Made by a program: the position numbers and the translations under genes | Origin: Saprospirales bacterium | Lineage (GTDB): Bacteria; Bacteroidota; Bacteroidia; Chitinophagales; Saprospiraceae | Direction of reading: 5' to 3' | NCBI GenBank assembly: GCA_002698985.1 | Contig: PAAY01000006.1 | Span: 25,323-89,322, forward strand | DNA: 64,000 nt | Shown: piece after piece, positions 37,514-45,777 of the stretch | Layout of the letters: each line of letters starts with the position of its first letter | Position numbering within the stretch: position 1 is the first letter of the stretch | Notes under the pieces: model-generated | Told to the model about the DNA's origin: nothing | The model's database searches: none | The model's input: the letters and a program-made list of their open reading frames with translations, nothing else

Positions 37514-37521
37514 CAAAGATA
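37514..37521 (-). promoter_or_regulatory. Possible -7 box (TATCTTTG) for the TPR membrane protein gene
   Basis: TAnnTTTG match on the minus strand with a predicted leader of about 20 nt, which supports the start at 37489. A TTG occurs 25 bp further upstream, somewhat beyond the usual spacing. Confidence 0.45.
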
Positions 37522-37568
37522 AAAATTCAGTAATGTCTTCAGCTTTCAACGGCAAAGGCAGGCAGCTG

Positions 37569-38588
37569 TTACCGTTTTTCCACCATGAGGTTGCAGCCGC
37601 GCACATCGCTGTTGTCGAATCGTCCGAGGATTTCAAAGGAGCCGTCTTCGTAATAGCGGCCCAGATCTTCGGTGGCTATGAAGGCGCAACTGTCCACATT
37701 GGCCAGATCGATGACATTGACCCCGCCTGATTTGCCGGGCTTCTGCGGGCTGAGCGGGTCGGTGATTTCGCGGGTGAGCACCCGCATGGTTGCAGCAGGG
37801 TAAAAAATGCCTTCGCCTTTCGAATAAGCCTGCGAGAGCAGCTCGGTCATGCCATATTCTGAGTGAATGGCGGCTGTGCCAAATGCTTTTCGTAGCACTT
37901 CGTGCAACTGCTGCCTGGTTGGCTCCACCCTGCGACCTTTCATGCCCCCGGTTTCCATGACGATGAGTTCCGGCAGGTTGAATTGATGGGCTTCGGCAAG
38001 GTCCAGCAATGCAAAGCTGACCCCCAGCAACACCGTCGGTGGTGCGCTGCTGCCTGCGGCTTCATATTTGCGAAGAACAGCAATGAGTTCATCAACATTG
38101 TGAAGAAAAAAGCCGCTGTCGGGATGCCGGCTGCGTTCGATGAAATGAGCGGCCATGGCCACCAGCGAGGAGCCGGAGCGCTCCAGGTAGCTGGGCAGCA
38201 AGGCCAGGAAACACAGCTCCTCCACAGGGCTGTACCATTGCTCAAAGCCTCTGACGGCATTGTGAAGATAATAGCCTGTGTCACGCACAAAATGGCGGCT
38301 GGGTTGTTGTCCTGTGGTGCCGCTGCTGGTAAACACCGTTTCGGGCTCCCAAACCCCGGTCTTGATTTCGTACGTCTTGAAAAACTGGATGGGCAGGAAT
38401 GGTATTTTCCGAAGGGAATCAACCGCATCAGGGTCAACGTGGATGAGCTCGAGGTACCTTCTGTAAAGCGGATTGTGCGTTGCCTGAAATCGGAAAACAT
38501 CCAGTGCCAGCGGCTCAAAGGCGGCGTCGGCGGGCGTCAAGGCTGCCACCCGCTGCAATAATTCCCAGCCTTGTGCCGCTATTGTCAT
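37569..38588 (-). CDS. LuxE/PaaK-family acyl-protein synthetase-like protein
   Basis: 339 residues of the AMP-forming adenylate superfamily branch that includes LuxE. The phosphate-binding motif is VFTSSGTTGQQPSRH, and later landmarks are VIVMETGGMKGRR-like LIVMETGGMKGRRVEP, HSEYGMTELLSQAY and ATEDLGRYYEDGSFEILGRFDN. LuxE activates fatty acids as acyl-AMP; in Bacteroidota homologs outside lux operons the substrate is unknown. It is shorter than full acyl-CoA ligases because the C-terminal domain is missing, as in LuxE. Cytoplasmic. The divergent lipoprotein gene starts 58 bp away. Confidence 0.82.
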   Translation of the reverse strand: MTIAAQGWELLQRVAALTPADAAFEPLALDVFRFQATHNPLYRRYLELIHVDPDAVDSLRKIPFLPIQFFKTYEIKTGVWEPETVFTSSGTTGQQPSRHFVRDTGYYLHNAVRGFEQWYSPVEELCFLALLPSYLERSGSSLVAMAAHFIERSRHPDSGFFLHNVDELIAVLRKYEAAGSSAPPTVLLGVSFALLDLAEAHQFNLPELIVMETGGMKGRRVEPTRQQLHEVLRKAFGTAAIHSEYGMTELLSQAYSKGEGIFYPAATMRVLTREITDPLSPQKPGKSGGVNVIDLANVDSCAFIATEDLGRYYEDGSFEILGRFDNSDVRGCNLMVEKR

Positions 38589-38646
38589 TCAGACGTTTTG
38601 GATGAAAATGATTTCAGGTTACCTTTCAGGTGCAAAAGAATAAAAC

Positions 38647-39153
38647 ATGAAGCAACTTAAAGTTTTCAACTGGCGCATTTCACTTCCCATTTTTGGCCTT
38701 GCCCTGCTGGCGGCCTGTGCCACCCCGCCGGATTATCCCATCGAACCACACATCGAATTTGTGAGCTTATCGAAGGACACCCTTGTACGGGGCATTTTCA
38801 ACGATACCACTTTCATCACCTTCAGCTTCACCGATGGAGATGGTGACATCGGCAGCCCCGACACACTGGATCTGTTCGTTTATGACACGCGCACCGGCCT
38901 GCTGGCCAACCAGTACACCGTTCCGGAAGTGCCAGAACTGGGCGCCAACAACGGCATCAAAGGTGAGATCACCGTGCAGGTGCCCTCCTCCTGCTGCCTG
39001 TTCGATCCCGACCTGCTGCTGGACCCCTGCAAAGACGAGCACCCCAGCCTGCTGTACGACCCCATTGTTTATGAGATTTTCCTCTTCGACAAAGCCGGGC
39101 ACAAAAGCAACGTGATCCAGACACCGCCGGTGTACATCAGGTGTTTTGATTAG
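38647..39153 (+). CDS. Hypothetical lipoprotein, 168 residues
   Basis: An N-terminal signal with lipobox LALLAACATP (Cys24) marks a lipoprotein that would be lipidated by Lgt. The mature part has FVSLSKDTLVRG, FTDGDGDIGSPDTLDLFVYD (a DGDGDIG stretch common in Bacteroidota surface lipoproteins) and YEIFLFDKAGHKSN, consistent with an Ig-like beta-sandwich. No enzymatic motif is seen. TTACCTTTC upstream at 38618-38626 is one base off a -7 box. Confidence 0.75.
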   Translation: MKQLKVFNWRISLPIFGLALLAACATPPDYPIEPHIEFVSLSKDTLVRGIFNDTTFITFSFTDGDGDIGSPDTLDLFVYDTRTGLLANQYTVPEVPELGANNGIKGEITVQVPSSCCLFDPDLLLDPCKDEHPSLLYDPIVYEIFLFDKAGHKSNVIQTPPVYIRCFD

Positions 39154-39172
39154 CCCTTCGGGCAATTTTTTT
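39153..39172 (+). terminator. Likely intrinsic terminator of the lipoprotein gene
   Basis: GCCCTTCGGGC directly after the stop codon, followed by AATTTTTTT. The stem is short, so the call is moderate. Confidence 0.45.
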
Positions 39173-39259
39173 GCGCTGATGCAAAAAGTTTTTTTCCAAA
39201 ATTGTAAGGGATGGTAAAAAGCGGACACTAAGGTTTTGAATCAAAAAAATTGAAGCCTT

Positions 39260-39958
39260 ATGATGACCTTCAACCTGCATCCAGCCAACCGGGCGGCAAA
39301 AATCATCGACGCACCTGCCAGCCGCCATTACACTTGCCTTTCACTGTTCAATGGTGCTCCCGAAATAAGCTACAAGCGCGGCGAACTCATTTTCGACGCC
39401 CGCCACCAGGGGCAATACATTTTTCTGGTAACGGCCGGCATTGTCAAGATCAGCTCCTTTTACCAGAACCACGAAATGCTGCACGATTACCTCATGCCCG
39501 ATGAGATCATGAACGGTGAGGCCGTTTTCTCAACACATTCTCAGGAACTCATGGCCACCGCAGCCACTAACTTGACCCGGGTAAAGAAAATTCCGATCAG
39601 CAATTTCCGCGAAGCACTGGAAGCCAAGCCAGAACTGCACCAGGAGTTTATCAGCCATTTGCTCAGGTCAATGAACCGGACACGTGAACGCCTGCTCCGG
39701 CTTGCCCTGCTGCCTGCTGAGCAAAGGGTCATCCACTTTTTGATCACCCATACGGAGAAAGCAGGGAGACGCGTAGGTTTTGAATACGTCATCAAGCCCC
39801 TGCCCACCCACCAGGAGATTGGTTACATCGCCGGCACGGGCCGCCAGACGGTGACCACTGTGCTGAATGAGCTGAGGCGCCAGGGCATCGTGCATTTCAA
39901 CCGCCAGTATCTCCTCGTCAGAAACCTGGATGCCCTGAAAGAAAAAGCAGCGCTGTAA
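39260..39958 (+). CDS. Crp/Fnr family transcriptional regulator
   Basis: 232 residues: N-terminal cyclic-nucleotide-binding-type beta-barrel (about 25-140, with KRGELIFDARHQGQYIFLVTAG), dimer helix, and C-terminal winged HTH with recognition segment GYIAGTGRQTVTTVLNELRRQGIV. The barrel lacks the cAMP-contact RxS signature and has no Fnr cysteine cluster, so its ligand is unknown. It acts as a DNA-binding activator or repressor. No adjacent co-directional gene follows before the terminator at 40119-40150. Confidence 0.9.
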   Translation: MMTFNLHPANRAAKIIDAPASRHYTCLSLFNGAPEISYKRGELIFDARHQGQYIFLVTAGIVKISSFYQNHEMLHDYLMPDEIMNGEAVFSTHSQELMATAATNLTRVKKIPISNFREALEAKPELHQEFISHLLRSMNRTRERLLRLALLPAEQRVIHFLITHTEKAGRRVGFEYVIKPLPTHQEIGYIAGTGRQTVTTVLNELRRQGIVHFNRQYLLVRNLDALKEKAAL

Positions 39959-40118
39959 GAGCTGTTTCCATGATACACCTCTATTCCTGCTATCACCCGA
40001 AATATACCCAACGCGAAGTAGTTGGGAGAAATTCCCGTCTTAAACTTCAGCTGGGATCGGGATTCGGGATCGCCAACCAAACCACTTCGTTTTGAGTATA
40101 AACATCCATTAAGTACAG

Positions 40119-40150
40119 GTGGCTTTCGAAAACGAAAGCCACTTTTTTTT
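40119..40150 (+). terminator. Strong intrinsic terminator downstream of the Crp/Fnr gene
   Basis: GTGGCTTTCG and CGAAAGCCAC form a perfect 10-bp stem around AAAA, followed by eight T residues. Confidence 0.9.
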
Positions 40151-40393
40151 GCGCACCGCTCAATGTGTGCAGCCGGTAGCAACTCCTTATTTACCCTCTT
40201 TCATCATACATATAAAAATCATAACTTTGAACCTCGTTTCCTCCTCCCATTGATCTCAGGAAATCTGACAATCCAGAAAAAATCGGGTTATGGGCGGGTG
40301 CTTCATGCACCTTGAAAGAACCGTTGACAGGCCGATTGCGACCGTTGCATAAATGTGCGCATCTGGCGCTGTTCGCATGTGCAACCTAAATCT

Positions 40394-40401
40394 TACTTTT
40401 G
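40394..40401 (+). promoter_or_regulatory. Possible -7 box (TACTTTTG) for the sigma-54 activator gene
   Basis: TAnnTTTG match with a predicted leader of about 75 nt to the ATG at 40482. It lies inside the longer in-frame extension starting at 40353, which argues against that earlier start. Confidence 0.4.
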
Positions 40402-40481
40402 GCGTACAAGGCCACGAGTCTGCTTTTGGTTTTGCATTTTTTAAATGTGTAAAACATAGAGAATTAAACATCAAAACTCCC

Positions 40482-41675
40482 ATGGCGAAAGTTCTCATCG
40501 TTGATGACGAGGCGCCTATACGGCGTACCCTGAAAGAAATCCTGACTTTTGAAAAGTTCAAAGTGGACGAGGCCCAGGACGGACTGGATTGCCTTGCACA
40601 GGTAAAAAAAGACAAGTTTGACGTCATTCTGATGGACATCAAGATGCCCAAAATGGATGGCCTGGAGGCGCTGGAAAGAACACAGTTGCTTTGCCCTGAA
40701 ACCCCCGTCATCATGATCTCCGGCCATGGCGACATCGAAACAGCGGTGGATGCCGTCAAAAAAGGCGCTTTCGATTACATCCAGAAACCGCTCGACCTCA
40801 ACAGGCTGCTCATCACCATTCGCAACGCCCTCGACAGATCATCCCTCGTCACTGAAACACGCAAGTTGCAACGGAAAGTCACCGGTTCCAAAACAATGGA
40901 AATGATCGGCGACTCCGAACCGATGCAGCTCATAAAGCGGACCATTGACACCGTGGCTCCAACGGAAGCCAGGGTACTGATTACCGGACAAAACGGAACC
41001 GGAAAAGAACTGGTTGCCCGCTGGATACACGCAAAAAGCAACCGTTCCGATGGTCCAATCATCGAAGTGAATTGCGCCGCCATTCCTTCAGAACTCATCG
41101 AGAGTGAACTTTTCGGTCACGAAAAAGGCGCCTTTACTTCGGCTCACAAATCACGCCCCGGAAAATTTGAACTGGCCAACGGCGGTACCATTTTCCTCGA
41201 TGAGATTGGCGATATGAGCCTGGCTGCTCAGGCCAAGGTGCTGCGGGCCCTGCAGGAGAGCAAGATCACCCGGGTGGGTGGCGACAAGGAAATCAAAGTG
41301 GATGTGCGTGTGCTGGCGGCTACCAACAAAGACCTTCAAAAGGAAATCGAGGCCAAACGCTTCCGCGAAGACCTTTACCACCGCCTGGCGGTCATCATCA
41401 TCAAGGTGCCGTCCCTGAACGAACGCCGGGATGACATCCCCGCCCTGGTGGATCACTTCAATGCCATGGTTTGCGAAGAGTACGGAATACCGCCCAAGAA
41501 ATTCAACAAAGACGCCGTGAAAACCCTTCAGGGCTACAACTGGACCGGTAACATCCGTGAGCTGCGCAATGTGGTTGAACGCCTCATCATCCTTAGTGGC
41601 AATGAGATCACCAAAAAGGATGTCGAGACCTTCGTTGGGCCTTTCCAGCGACCAGAAAACGGAGAAGATTCCTGA
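40482..41675 (+). CDS. NtrC-type sigma-54 response regulator without DNA-binding domain
   Basis: 397 residues from the ATG at 40482, where the receiver domain begins (MAKVLIVDDEAPIRR). The phospho-acceptor is Asp52 (LMDIKMP). The AAA+ domain has Walker A GQNGTGKE (169-176), the sigma-54 contact loop GAFTSA (216-221), Walker B GTIFLDEIGDM and the arginine-finger region FREDLYHRLAV. The protein ends soon after NIRELRNVVERLIIL, with only about 27 residues more, so the usual Fis-type HTH is absent. It would activate sigma-54 promoters from solution or need a partner. The kinase at 12995-16747 is a candidate sensor. A terminator follows. Confidence 0.92.
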   Translation: MAKVLIVDDEAPIRRTLKEILTFEKFKVDEAQDGLDCLAQVKKDKFDVILMDIKMPKMDGLEALERTQLLCPETPVIMISGHGDIETAVDAVKKGAFDYIQKPLDLNRLLITIRNALDRSSLVTETRKLQRKVTGSKTMEMIGDSEPMQLIKRTIDTVAPTEARVLITGQNGTGKELVARWIHAKSNRSDGPIIEVNCAAIPSELIESELFGHEKGAFTSAHKSRPGKFELANGGTIFLDEIGDMSLAAQAKVLRALQESKITRVGGDKEIKVDVRVLAATNKDLQKEIEAKRFREDLYHRLAVIIIKVPSLNERRDDIPALVDHFNAMVCEEYGIPPKKFNKDAVKTLQGYNWTGNIRELRNVVERLIILSGNEITKKDVETFVGPFQRPENGEDS

Positions 41676-41692
41676 CGAGACAATTGGGCAAT

Positions 41693-41700
41693 TATCTTTG
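41693..41700 (+). promoter_or_regulatory. Possible -7 box (TATCTTTG) upstream of a leader terminator
   Basis: TAnnTTTG match 17 bp after the sigma-54 activator stop and 161 bp before the LOG gene. Transcripts from here would pass through the terminator at 41773-41807 before reaching that gene. Confidence 0.3.
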
Positions 41701-41772
41701 CCCGTTCAACAACAGCATGCGATCTAAGGCGTTTTTCTTTCCGTAATTTGGAAAAAACCCTTAACTCGCCAG

Positions 41773-41807
41773 GCCTGCCGGGGCTCAAAACTCCGGCAGG
41801 CTTTTTT
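41773..41807 (+). terminator. Intrinsic terminator between the activator and LOG genes
   Basis: GCCTGCCGG and CCGGCAGGC pair in a 9-bp stem, followed by six T residues. It ends the activator transcript. Confidence 0.9.
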
Positions 41808-41853
41808 GACGAAGAACCATGTCGCCATTTTTGCGACGAAAAAAAATACCGTT

Positions 41854-42585
41854 ATGAAAAATACACCTCAATCAAACGGAGTCCCCGCTCAAAAGCCTGC
41901 AATGAAACAATGGGGCTTTCTCAAAGCTGAAAACTCCTGGACCATGTTCAAGGTCATCTCCGAATTTGTGGATGGCTTTGAGCGGCTGAACGTCATCGGC
42001 CCTTGTGTTTCCATTTTTGGTTCCGCACGCACCAAGCCCGACCACCCCTATTACAAAGCCGCAGTTGACATTGCCCGCCTGCTCACCGAAGAAGGCTGGG
42101 GCGTCATCACCGGTGGTGGCCCTGGCATCATGGAGGCCGGCAACAAAGGTGCTTACCTCTATGGCGGTGTGTCCGTTGGCCTCAACATCAGCCTGCCTTT
42201 TGAGCAGAGCCACAACGAATACATCGACAACGACAAGAACCTCAACCACCGCTACTTCTTTGTCCGCAAGGTCATGTTCGTCAAATATGCCCAGGCCTTC
42301 GTGGTGCTGCCGGGCGGCTTCGGCACCATGGACGAATTGTTCGAAGTGCTGACCCTGGTTCAGACCAAACGCATCAGCCAGGTGCCCATCATCCTGGTGG
42401 GCAAGAGCTACTGGAGCGGCCTTATCAGCTGGATCAAAGAAGTGATGCTGGAAAGGGAGAAAAACATCAACCCGGACGACCTGAACCTCTTCCACGTCGT
42501 TGACGAGCCGGATGAAGTGATCAACATCATCACCGAATTCTACAAAGAAAAAGGCGATATCCACCCGAACCTGGAACTGGAGTAA
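41854..42585 (+). CDS. LOG-family protein (TIGR00730), nucleotide 5'-monophosphate phosphoribohydrolase-like
   Basis: 243 residues from the ATG at 41854; an earlier in-frame start at 41806 lies within the terminator T run and is rejected. The Rossmann-like lysine-decarboxylase-type domain shows SIFGSART, the signature GGGPGIMEAGNKGA (87-100) and VVLPGGFGTMDELFEVLT. Family members release free base and ribose 5-phosphate from nucleoside monophosphates, as in cytokinin activation. Lysine decarboxylase annotation of this family is outdated. Cytoplasmic. The 3' end meets the repeat block at 42586. Confidence 0.9.
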   Translation: MKNTPQSNGVPAQKPAMKQWGFLKAENSWTMFKVISEFVDGFERLNVIGPCVSIFGSARTKPDHPYYKAAVDIARLLTEEGWGVITGGGPGIMEAGNKGAYLYGGVSVGLNISLPFEQSHNEYIDNDKNLNHRYFFVRKVMFVKYAQAFVVLPGGFGTMDELFEVLTLVQTKRISQVPIILVGKSYWSGLISWIKEVMLEREKNINPDDLNLFHVVDEPDEVINIITEFYKEKGDIHPNLELE

Positions 42586-42738
42586 GGAGGTTTTTGTGGA
42601 GGTTTTTGAGGTTTTTTCTTTGGGTTTTTGAAGTTTTTTTTGGGCTACCTTTCGAGCCACGAGCTACGAGCTACAGCCTGCCCCGTGCCGATATCCCGAA
42701 AGTTTTCGGGATCGGCATCGGGGAGCCACGAGCTACTC
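42586..42738. repeat. Repeat block: GGAGGTTTTTG units, GAGCTAC units and inserted palindrome
   Basis: GGAGGTTTTTGTGGAGGTTTT-type units (42587-42640) lead into GAGCCACGAGCTACGAGCTAC. A palindrome at 42681-42723 (CCCCGTGCCGATATCCCGAA ... TTCGGGATCGGCATCGGGG) follows, and then GAGCCACGAGCTAC again. The last CTA (42733-42735) is the stop codon of the minus-strand GT39 gene. Confidence 0.85.
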
Positions 42739-44226
42739 CACCAACTTTTCCTCCACCCTGGCCACAAAACACTGCTCGTAACTGGCAAGGCCCTGCAGCC
42801 GGAAATTTTTGAAGAGAAAGTCGATGTAATCCCGGTTGCAGACCATGATGGTGTCGCCCACTTCCACCCGTTTCGGGAAATCCTCGAGTTCAATGTCATA
42901 GCCTTTTTTGCGGTTGAACAGGCCGGCGTAATACACTGCCTGCGCCTCAAACACCGGGGCCAGGAGTTTGAATCTCTTCAAGTCGCCGTGGTGGGCTTCG
43001 ATTTCCCGGAAGAGGTAGCCGTATTTGTAATCATCGCGGGTCAGCCTGGGCTTGTACACCTGTTGCATTACCGAAGCATAAGGTTTGACGAAGAGAAAAA
43101 CCAGCACCACCAGCGCCAGTGCTGCCATTGCCGGTCTTTGGCTTTCGTCGGCCCAGTTTGTTTTTATCGTCGCAAGGAGTTGCCAGAGGCCAATGCCTGC
43201 CAGCATGGCGAGCAGCGGGTACAAAACCACCTCGTAATGCGGCACCTTGGTTTGCGAAGAAGAAATTACCGCCAGGTGAACGCCCGCGCAAAGCAGGAGC
43301 AAAACGATCAGGTCTTTCAGTCGCTGGTCTGTCTTCGTAAACAACATGACCAGGGGCACCGGCAGCAGCCACAGCCAGGGTTGGAAATAGCCGTTCCACA
43401 GGTTGAGCAGGTAAAAATTCCATGGCGCCTGGTGCTCTTCGATGACCGTGCTGTAGCGATTCAGCATTTCGTAAAATATCACTCGCTCCGCAAAGCCGGG
43501 CCGCTGCCATTCCATGATGGCCACCCATCCACCGCAAACCAATAAGACGGCTGCAACCGCCATCCACAAGGCCCGCTGCCGCAGCAGCCAGGGCAGTTTC
43601 TTTTTGTACGCCGCATACAGCAACATACCCGGCATGAACAAAGCCCCAAACAGGTATTTCGTCAGAATGGCAGCGATGGAAGAAAAGGCCAGCACTGCCC
43701 ACCATTTGTTTTGTTCTTTCTTTTCTTCGGAACGGAGCAACAGGTAGAAGGCCATTACCCCGGTGAGCATGTACAGCGCCAGCGGCACATCCTGGTCGCC
43801 GGTGCGGGCGGCGTGCTCACGGACAAAGCCCAGGGTGGTCACCAGCACAAAAGCGCTGGTCCAGCCTACTGGCCGGCAGTCCATTTTCCTTCGGAAAAAC
43901 CAGATGAACAGCAGCAGGGTCACCAATGCTGCCAGGGCCACCGGCAGCCGCAGCGCCAGCTCGTTGATTCCGAAAACTTTCAAAAAAACCACTTGAATCC
44001 AGGTGGTGAAAGGCGGCTTGCTGTTCGGATGAAAAGCGCCTTTTGGAATCCAATGATCGTAGTCTGGCAGGTAATGCCCCTCCTCGGCCATGTATGCCGC
44101 TCGCATGGCAAACAATGCCTCGTCCCAGGCACTCACGGGCGCCCGGCCCAGGTGCAGAAACAATGGCAAAGCCAGCACTACCAGCATCGGCACCTGCCAC
44201 CAGCGATTTTTTGAAAGCATAGGCAT
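42733..44226 (-). CDS. Glycosyltransferase family 39 (ArnT/PMT-like), GT-C membrane enzyme
   Basis: 497 residues with about eleven membrane helices and a soluble C-terminal part. The first loop has SAWDEALFAMRAAYMAEEG with the catalytic-type Asp-Glu, followed by NSKPPFTTWIQ and the helix 3-4 loop REHAARTGDQDVPL. GT39/ArnT enzymes transfer a sugar from a polyprenyl-phosphate donor to lipid A or protein outside the inner membrane. Donor and acceptor are not readable. Its stop codon lies within a repeat array, so the last residues may be repeat-derived. Confidence 0.88.
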   Translation of the reverse strand: MPMLSKNRWWQVPMLVVLALPLFLHLGRAPVSAWDEALFAMRAAYMAEEGHYLPDYDHWIPKGAFHPNSKPPFTTWIQVVFLKVFGINELALRLPVALAALVTLLLFIWFFRRKMDCRPVGWTSAFVLVTTLGFVREHAARTGDQDVPLALYMLTGVMAFYLLLRSEEKKEQNKWWAVLAFSSIAAILTKYLFGALFMPGMLLYAAYKKKLPWLLRQRALWMAVAAVLLVCGGWVAIMEWQRPGFAERVIFYEMLNRYSTVIEEHQAPWNFYLLNLWNGYFQPWLWLLPVPLVMLFTKTDQRLKDLIVLLLLCAGVHLAVISSSQTKVPHYEVVLYPLLAMLAGIGLWQLLATIKTNWADESQRPAMAALALVVLVFLFVKPYASVMQQVYKPRLTRDDYKYGYLFREIEAHHGDLKRFKLLAPVFEAQAVYYAGLFNRKKGYDIELEDFPKRVEVGDTIMVCNRDYIDFLFKNFRLQGLASYEQCFVARVEEKLVE

Positions 44227-44373
44227 GCGAGAAGCTCTGTTTTAAGGCCGGAAGATATGTGAATTGGGGGATTTGGTATGGACACCGATTTCCAATCGTC
44301 GGCACTTTCAGGTTCAGTGAATGGCCACCTGAAATGCCTGCATTCTGTTTGGACAGGCTCCATTCAATGAAAA

Positions 44374-44393
44374 AGCCCTCCGTCCGGAGGGCT
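44374..44393 (-). terminator. Terminator for the serine hydrolase gene
   Basis: AGCCCTCC and GGAGGGCT form an 8-bp stem. On the minus strand it is followed by TTTTCATT, 42 bp past the stop codon. Confidence 0.75.
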
Positions 44394-44434
44394 CAAGATT
44401 GTTCAAACCAATATTTGTTTCAAAAGCTGTTTGT

Positions 44435-45556
44435 TCAGAAACACCCAAAAGACTTTTCATAAGCATCAACTATGATACTCCTCAGTCCTGTTGAAGAAGC
44501 TGAATTGACGAAGAGAACCAGGGCCGTACCATCAGGAAATTCAACAGCAGCGCTTCTGAGCCAGTGTTCAAGTCCATTCACGGTCCTGAACCATCCTCCG
44601 AGTTTGCAATAATACCGGCCACCTGTGGTATTGCCAGAATTCCACAAACCCATTTCAGTGGTGCGCATGGCCTGGCGTTGCGATTCGTCTATGAGGACAT
44701 TGCTATGCCACAGGTAGGCCCAAAATTTAGCCAGATCATGGGCTGAAAGCACCCAACCGTAACCTCCGGCGGATTTGGTATAATCAAACTCTTCAAATTC
44801 GCCTTCCGGATCCGTAGCTGAGCTGTATGCCAAAACTCCCCCATTGGGATCAGCATCTTTGAGCTCAGCATGGATGCCTAATGGTTGGAACACCAGGGTG
44901 TTTACGATCTGCTCGTAACGCATTGCCGTATAATCATCGTCATAAATCCGGCCGCTGATGTTGGGGTAATCCCACAACACCGGAAGAATTACCCGGAGCA
45001 GCGCGTGGTGGACATTGGAGTATTTGCGCGTATTCATACCATTAGCGCCTGCAGCCACCATTTCTTTAAGACCATCGTATTTGGTGGACAAATTTTCTGA
45101 TTCATTGATTACATAAAAGAATCCGGTTCGCTGACTCATCAATTGGCTAAAAGTGATGTTCCCTACATTGGGACCAATCTGCCAGTGAGGGGGAAGATAT
45201 TTACCGATTCCCTCATTTACACTCACACCTTTCATTTTCAGCAACCGCAGTGTAGCAACAGTGGAGATGGTTTTGCTGATGGAGGCCACATGCATAGTTT
45301 GATACTCGTCCCATGCCTGGTAACCATCCTGGTGGCTCCTTGCATCGCCACTGGAATGGGTGTATTTCACCTGCCCGTCTTTCATGATTAAGTAGGTATA
45401 GCCCTTCAATCCGGTATTGAGATTGCCACGCAGTTGAGAATCAAAAACCTCAAGACTGAGGGAAGGCACACACAGGTCATCAGTGGCAGCCTTTTTACAG
45501 GAAGAAGTGAAAAACAAACCGGCGCAAAGCATGAAGAAGAAAACCCGAGATTTCAT
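44435..45556 (-). CDS. Serine hydrolase lipoprotein, class C beta-lactamase/penicillin-binding fold
   Basis: 373 residues from the ATG at 45554-45556. Signal with lipobox-like TSSCKKAA (Cys20). The SxxK motif is ASISKT (Ser92, Lys95) and the YxN motif is in RKYSNVHHALL. The third KTG-type motif is not obvious in GGRYYCKLGGWFRT, so beta-lactam hydrolysis is uncertain; many Bacteroidota relatives are esterases or D-aminopeptidases. Exported and lipid-anchored. Base composition is somewhat AT-richer than neighbours. The terminator lies at 44374-44393. Confidence 0.85.
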   Translation of the reverse strand: MKSRVFFFMLCAGLFFTSSCKKAATDDLCVPSLSLEVFDSQLRGNLNTGLKGYTYLIMKDGQVKYTHSSGDARSHQDGYQAWDEYQTMHVASISKTISTVATLRLLKMKGVSVNEGIGKYLPPHWQIGPNVGNITFSQLMSQRTGFFYVINESENLSTKYDGLKEMVAAGANGMNTRKYSNVHHALLRVILPVLWDYPNISGRIYDDDYTAMRYEQIVNTLVFQPLGIHAELKDADPNGGVLAYSSATDPEGEFEEFDYTKSAGGYGWVLSAHDLAKFWAYLWHSNVLIDESQRQAMRTTEMGLWNSGNTTGGRYYCKLGGWFRTVNGLEHWLRSAAVEFPDGTALVLFVNSASSTGLRSIIVDAYEKSFGCF

Positions 45557-45716
45557 GATAAATGAATTTTGGTTAAACATTCAATTTCACCTCTTCATCA
45601 CTAAATCCTTTCGTTTCTTACGCCTGTTCAGACGAAATTTCGGGCTCCAGCGCAAGAGCATGTTTGCCAACGGCGAAGTCAAATGAAAGAAATCAATCCT
45701 CCTTTCCACTCTTTGT

Positions 45717-45724
45717 TACCTTTG
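45717..45724 (+). promoter_or_regulatory. Possible -7 box (TACCTTTG) for pyc
   Basis: TAnnTTTG match 54 bp before the ATG at 45778, giving a leader of about 47 nt. It lies inside the in-frame upstream extension, favouring the later start. Confidence 0.4.
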
Positions 45725-45777
45725 CTCACAGCCCTGCCAATGCAATATTCACAACCCCTTTATCAACTCCTTCTCAC

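Larger units (their letters stand above)
39959..40481. other. 523-bp intergenic region with terminator and promoter signals
   Basis: Contains a degenerate GATCGGGATTCGGGATCG palindrome at about 40055-40072, an intrinsic terminator at 40119-40150 and a -7 box at 40394. No small ORF with coding character was recognised. Confidence 0.6.

Noticed and set aside
37490..37636. N-terminal extension of the TPR membrane protein
   Set aside because: It runs into the LuxE-like gene on the same strand and precedes a -7 box that fits the start at 37489.
40353..40481. N-terminal extension of the sigma-54 activator frame
   Set aside because: The 43 extra residues do not fit the receiver fold, and a promoter box lies inside the extension. 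The ATG at 40482 fits the family start.
41806..41853. Earlier ATG of the LOG gene
   Set aside because: It lies at the end of the terminator T run and adds residues not typical of the family.
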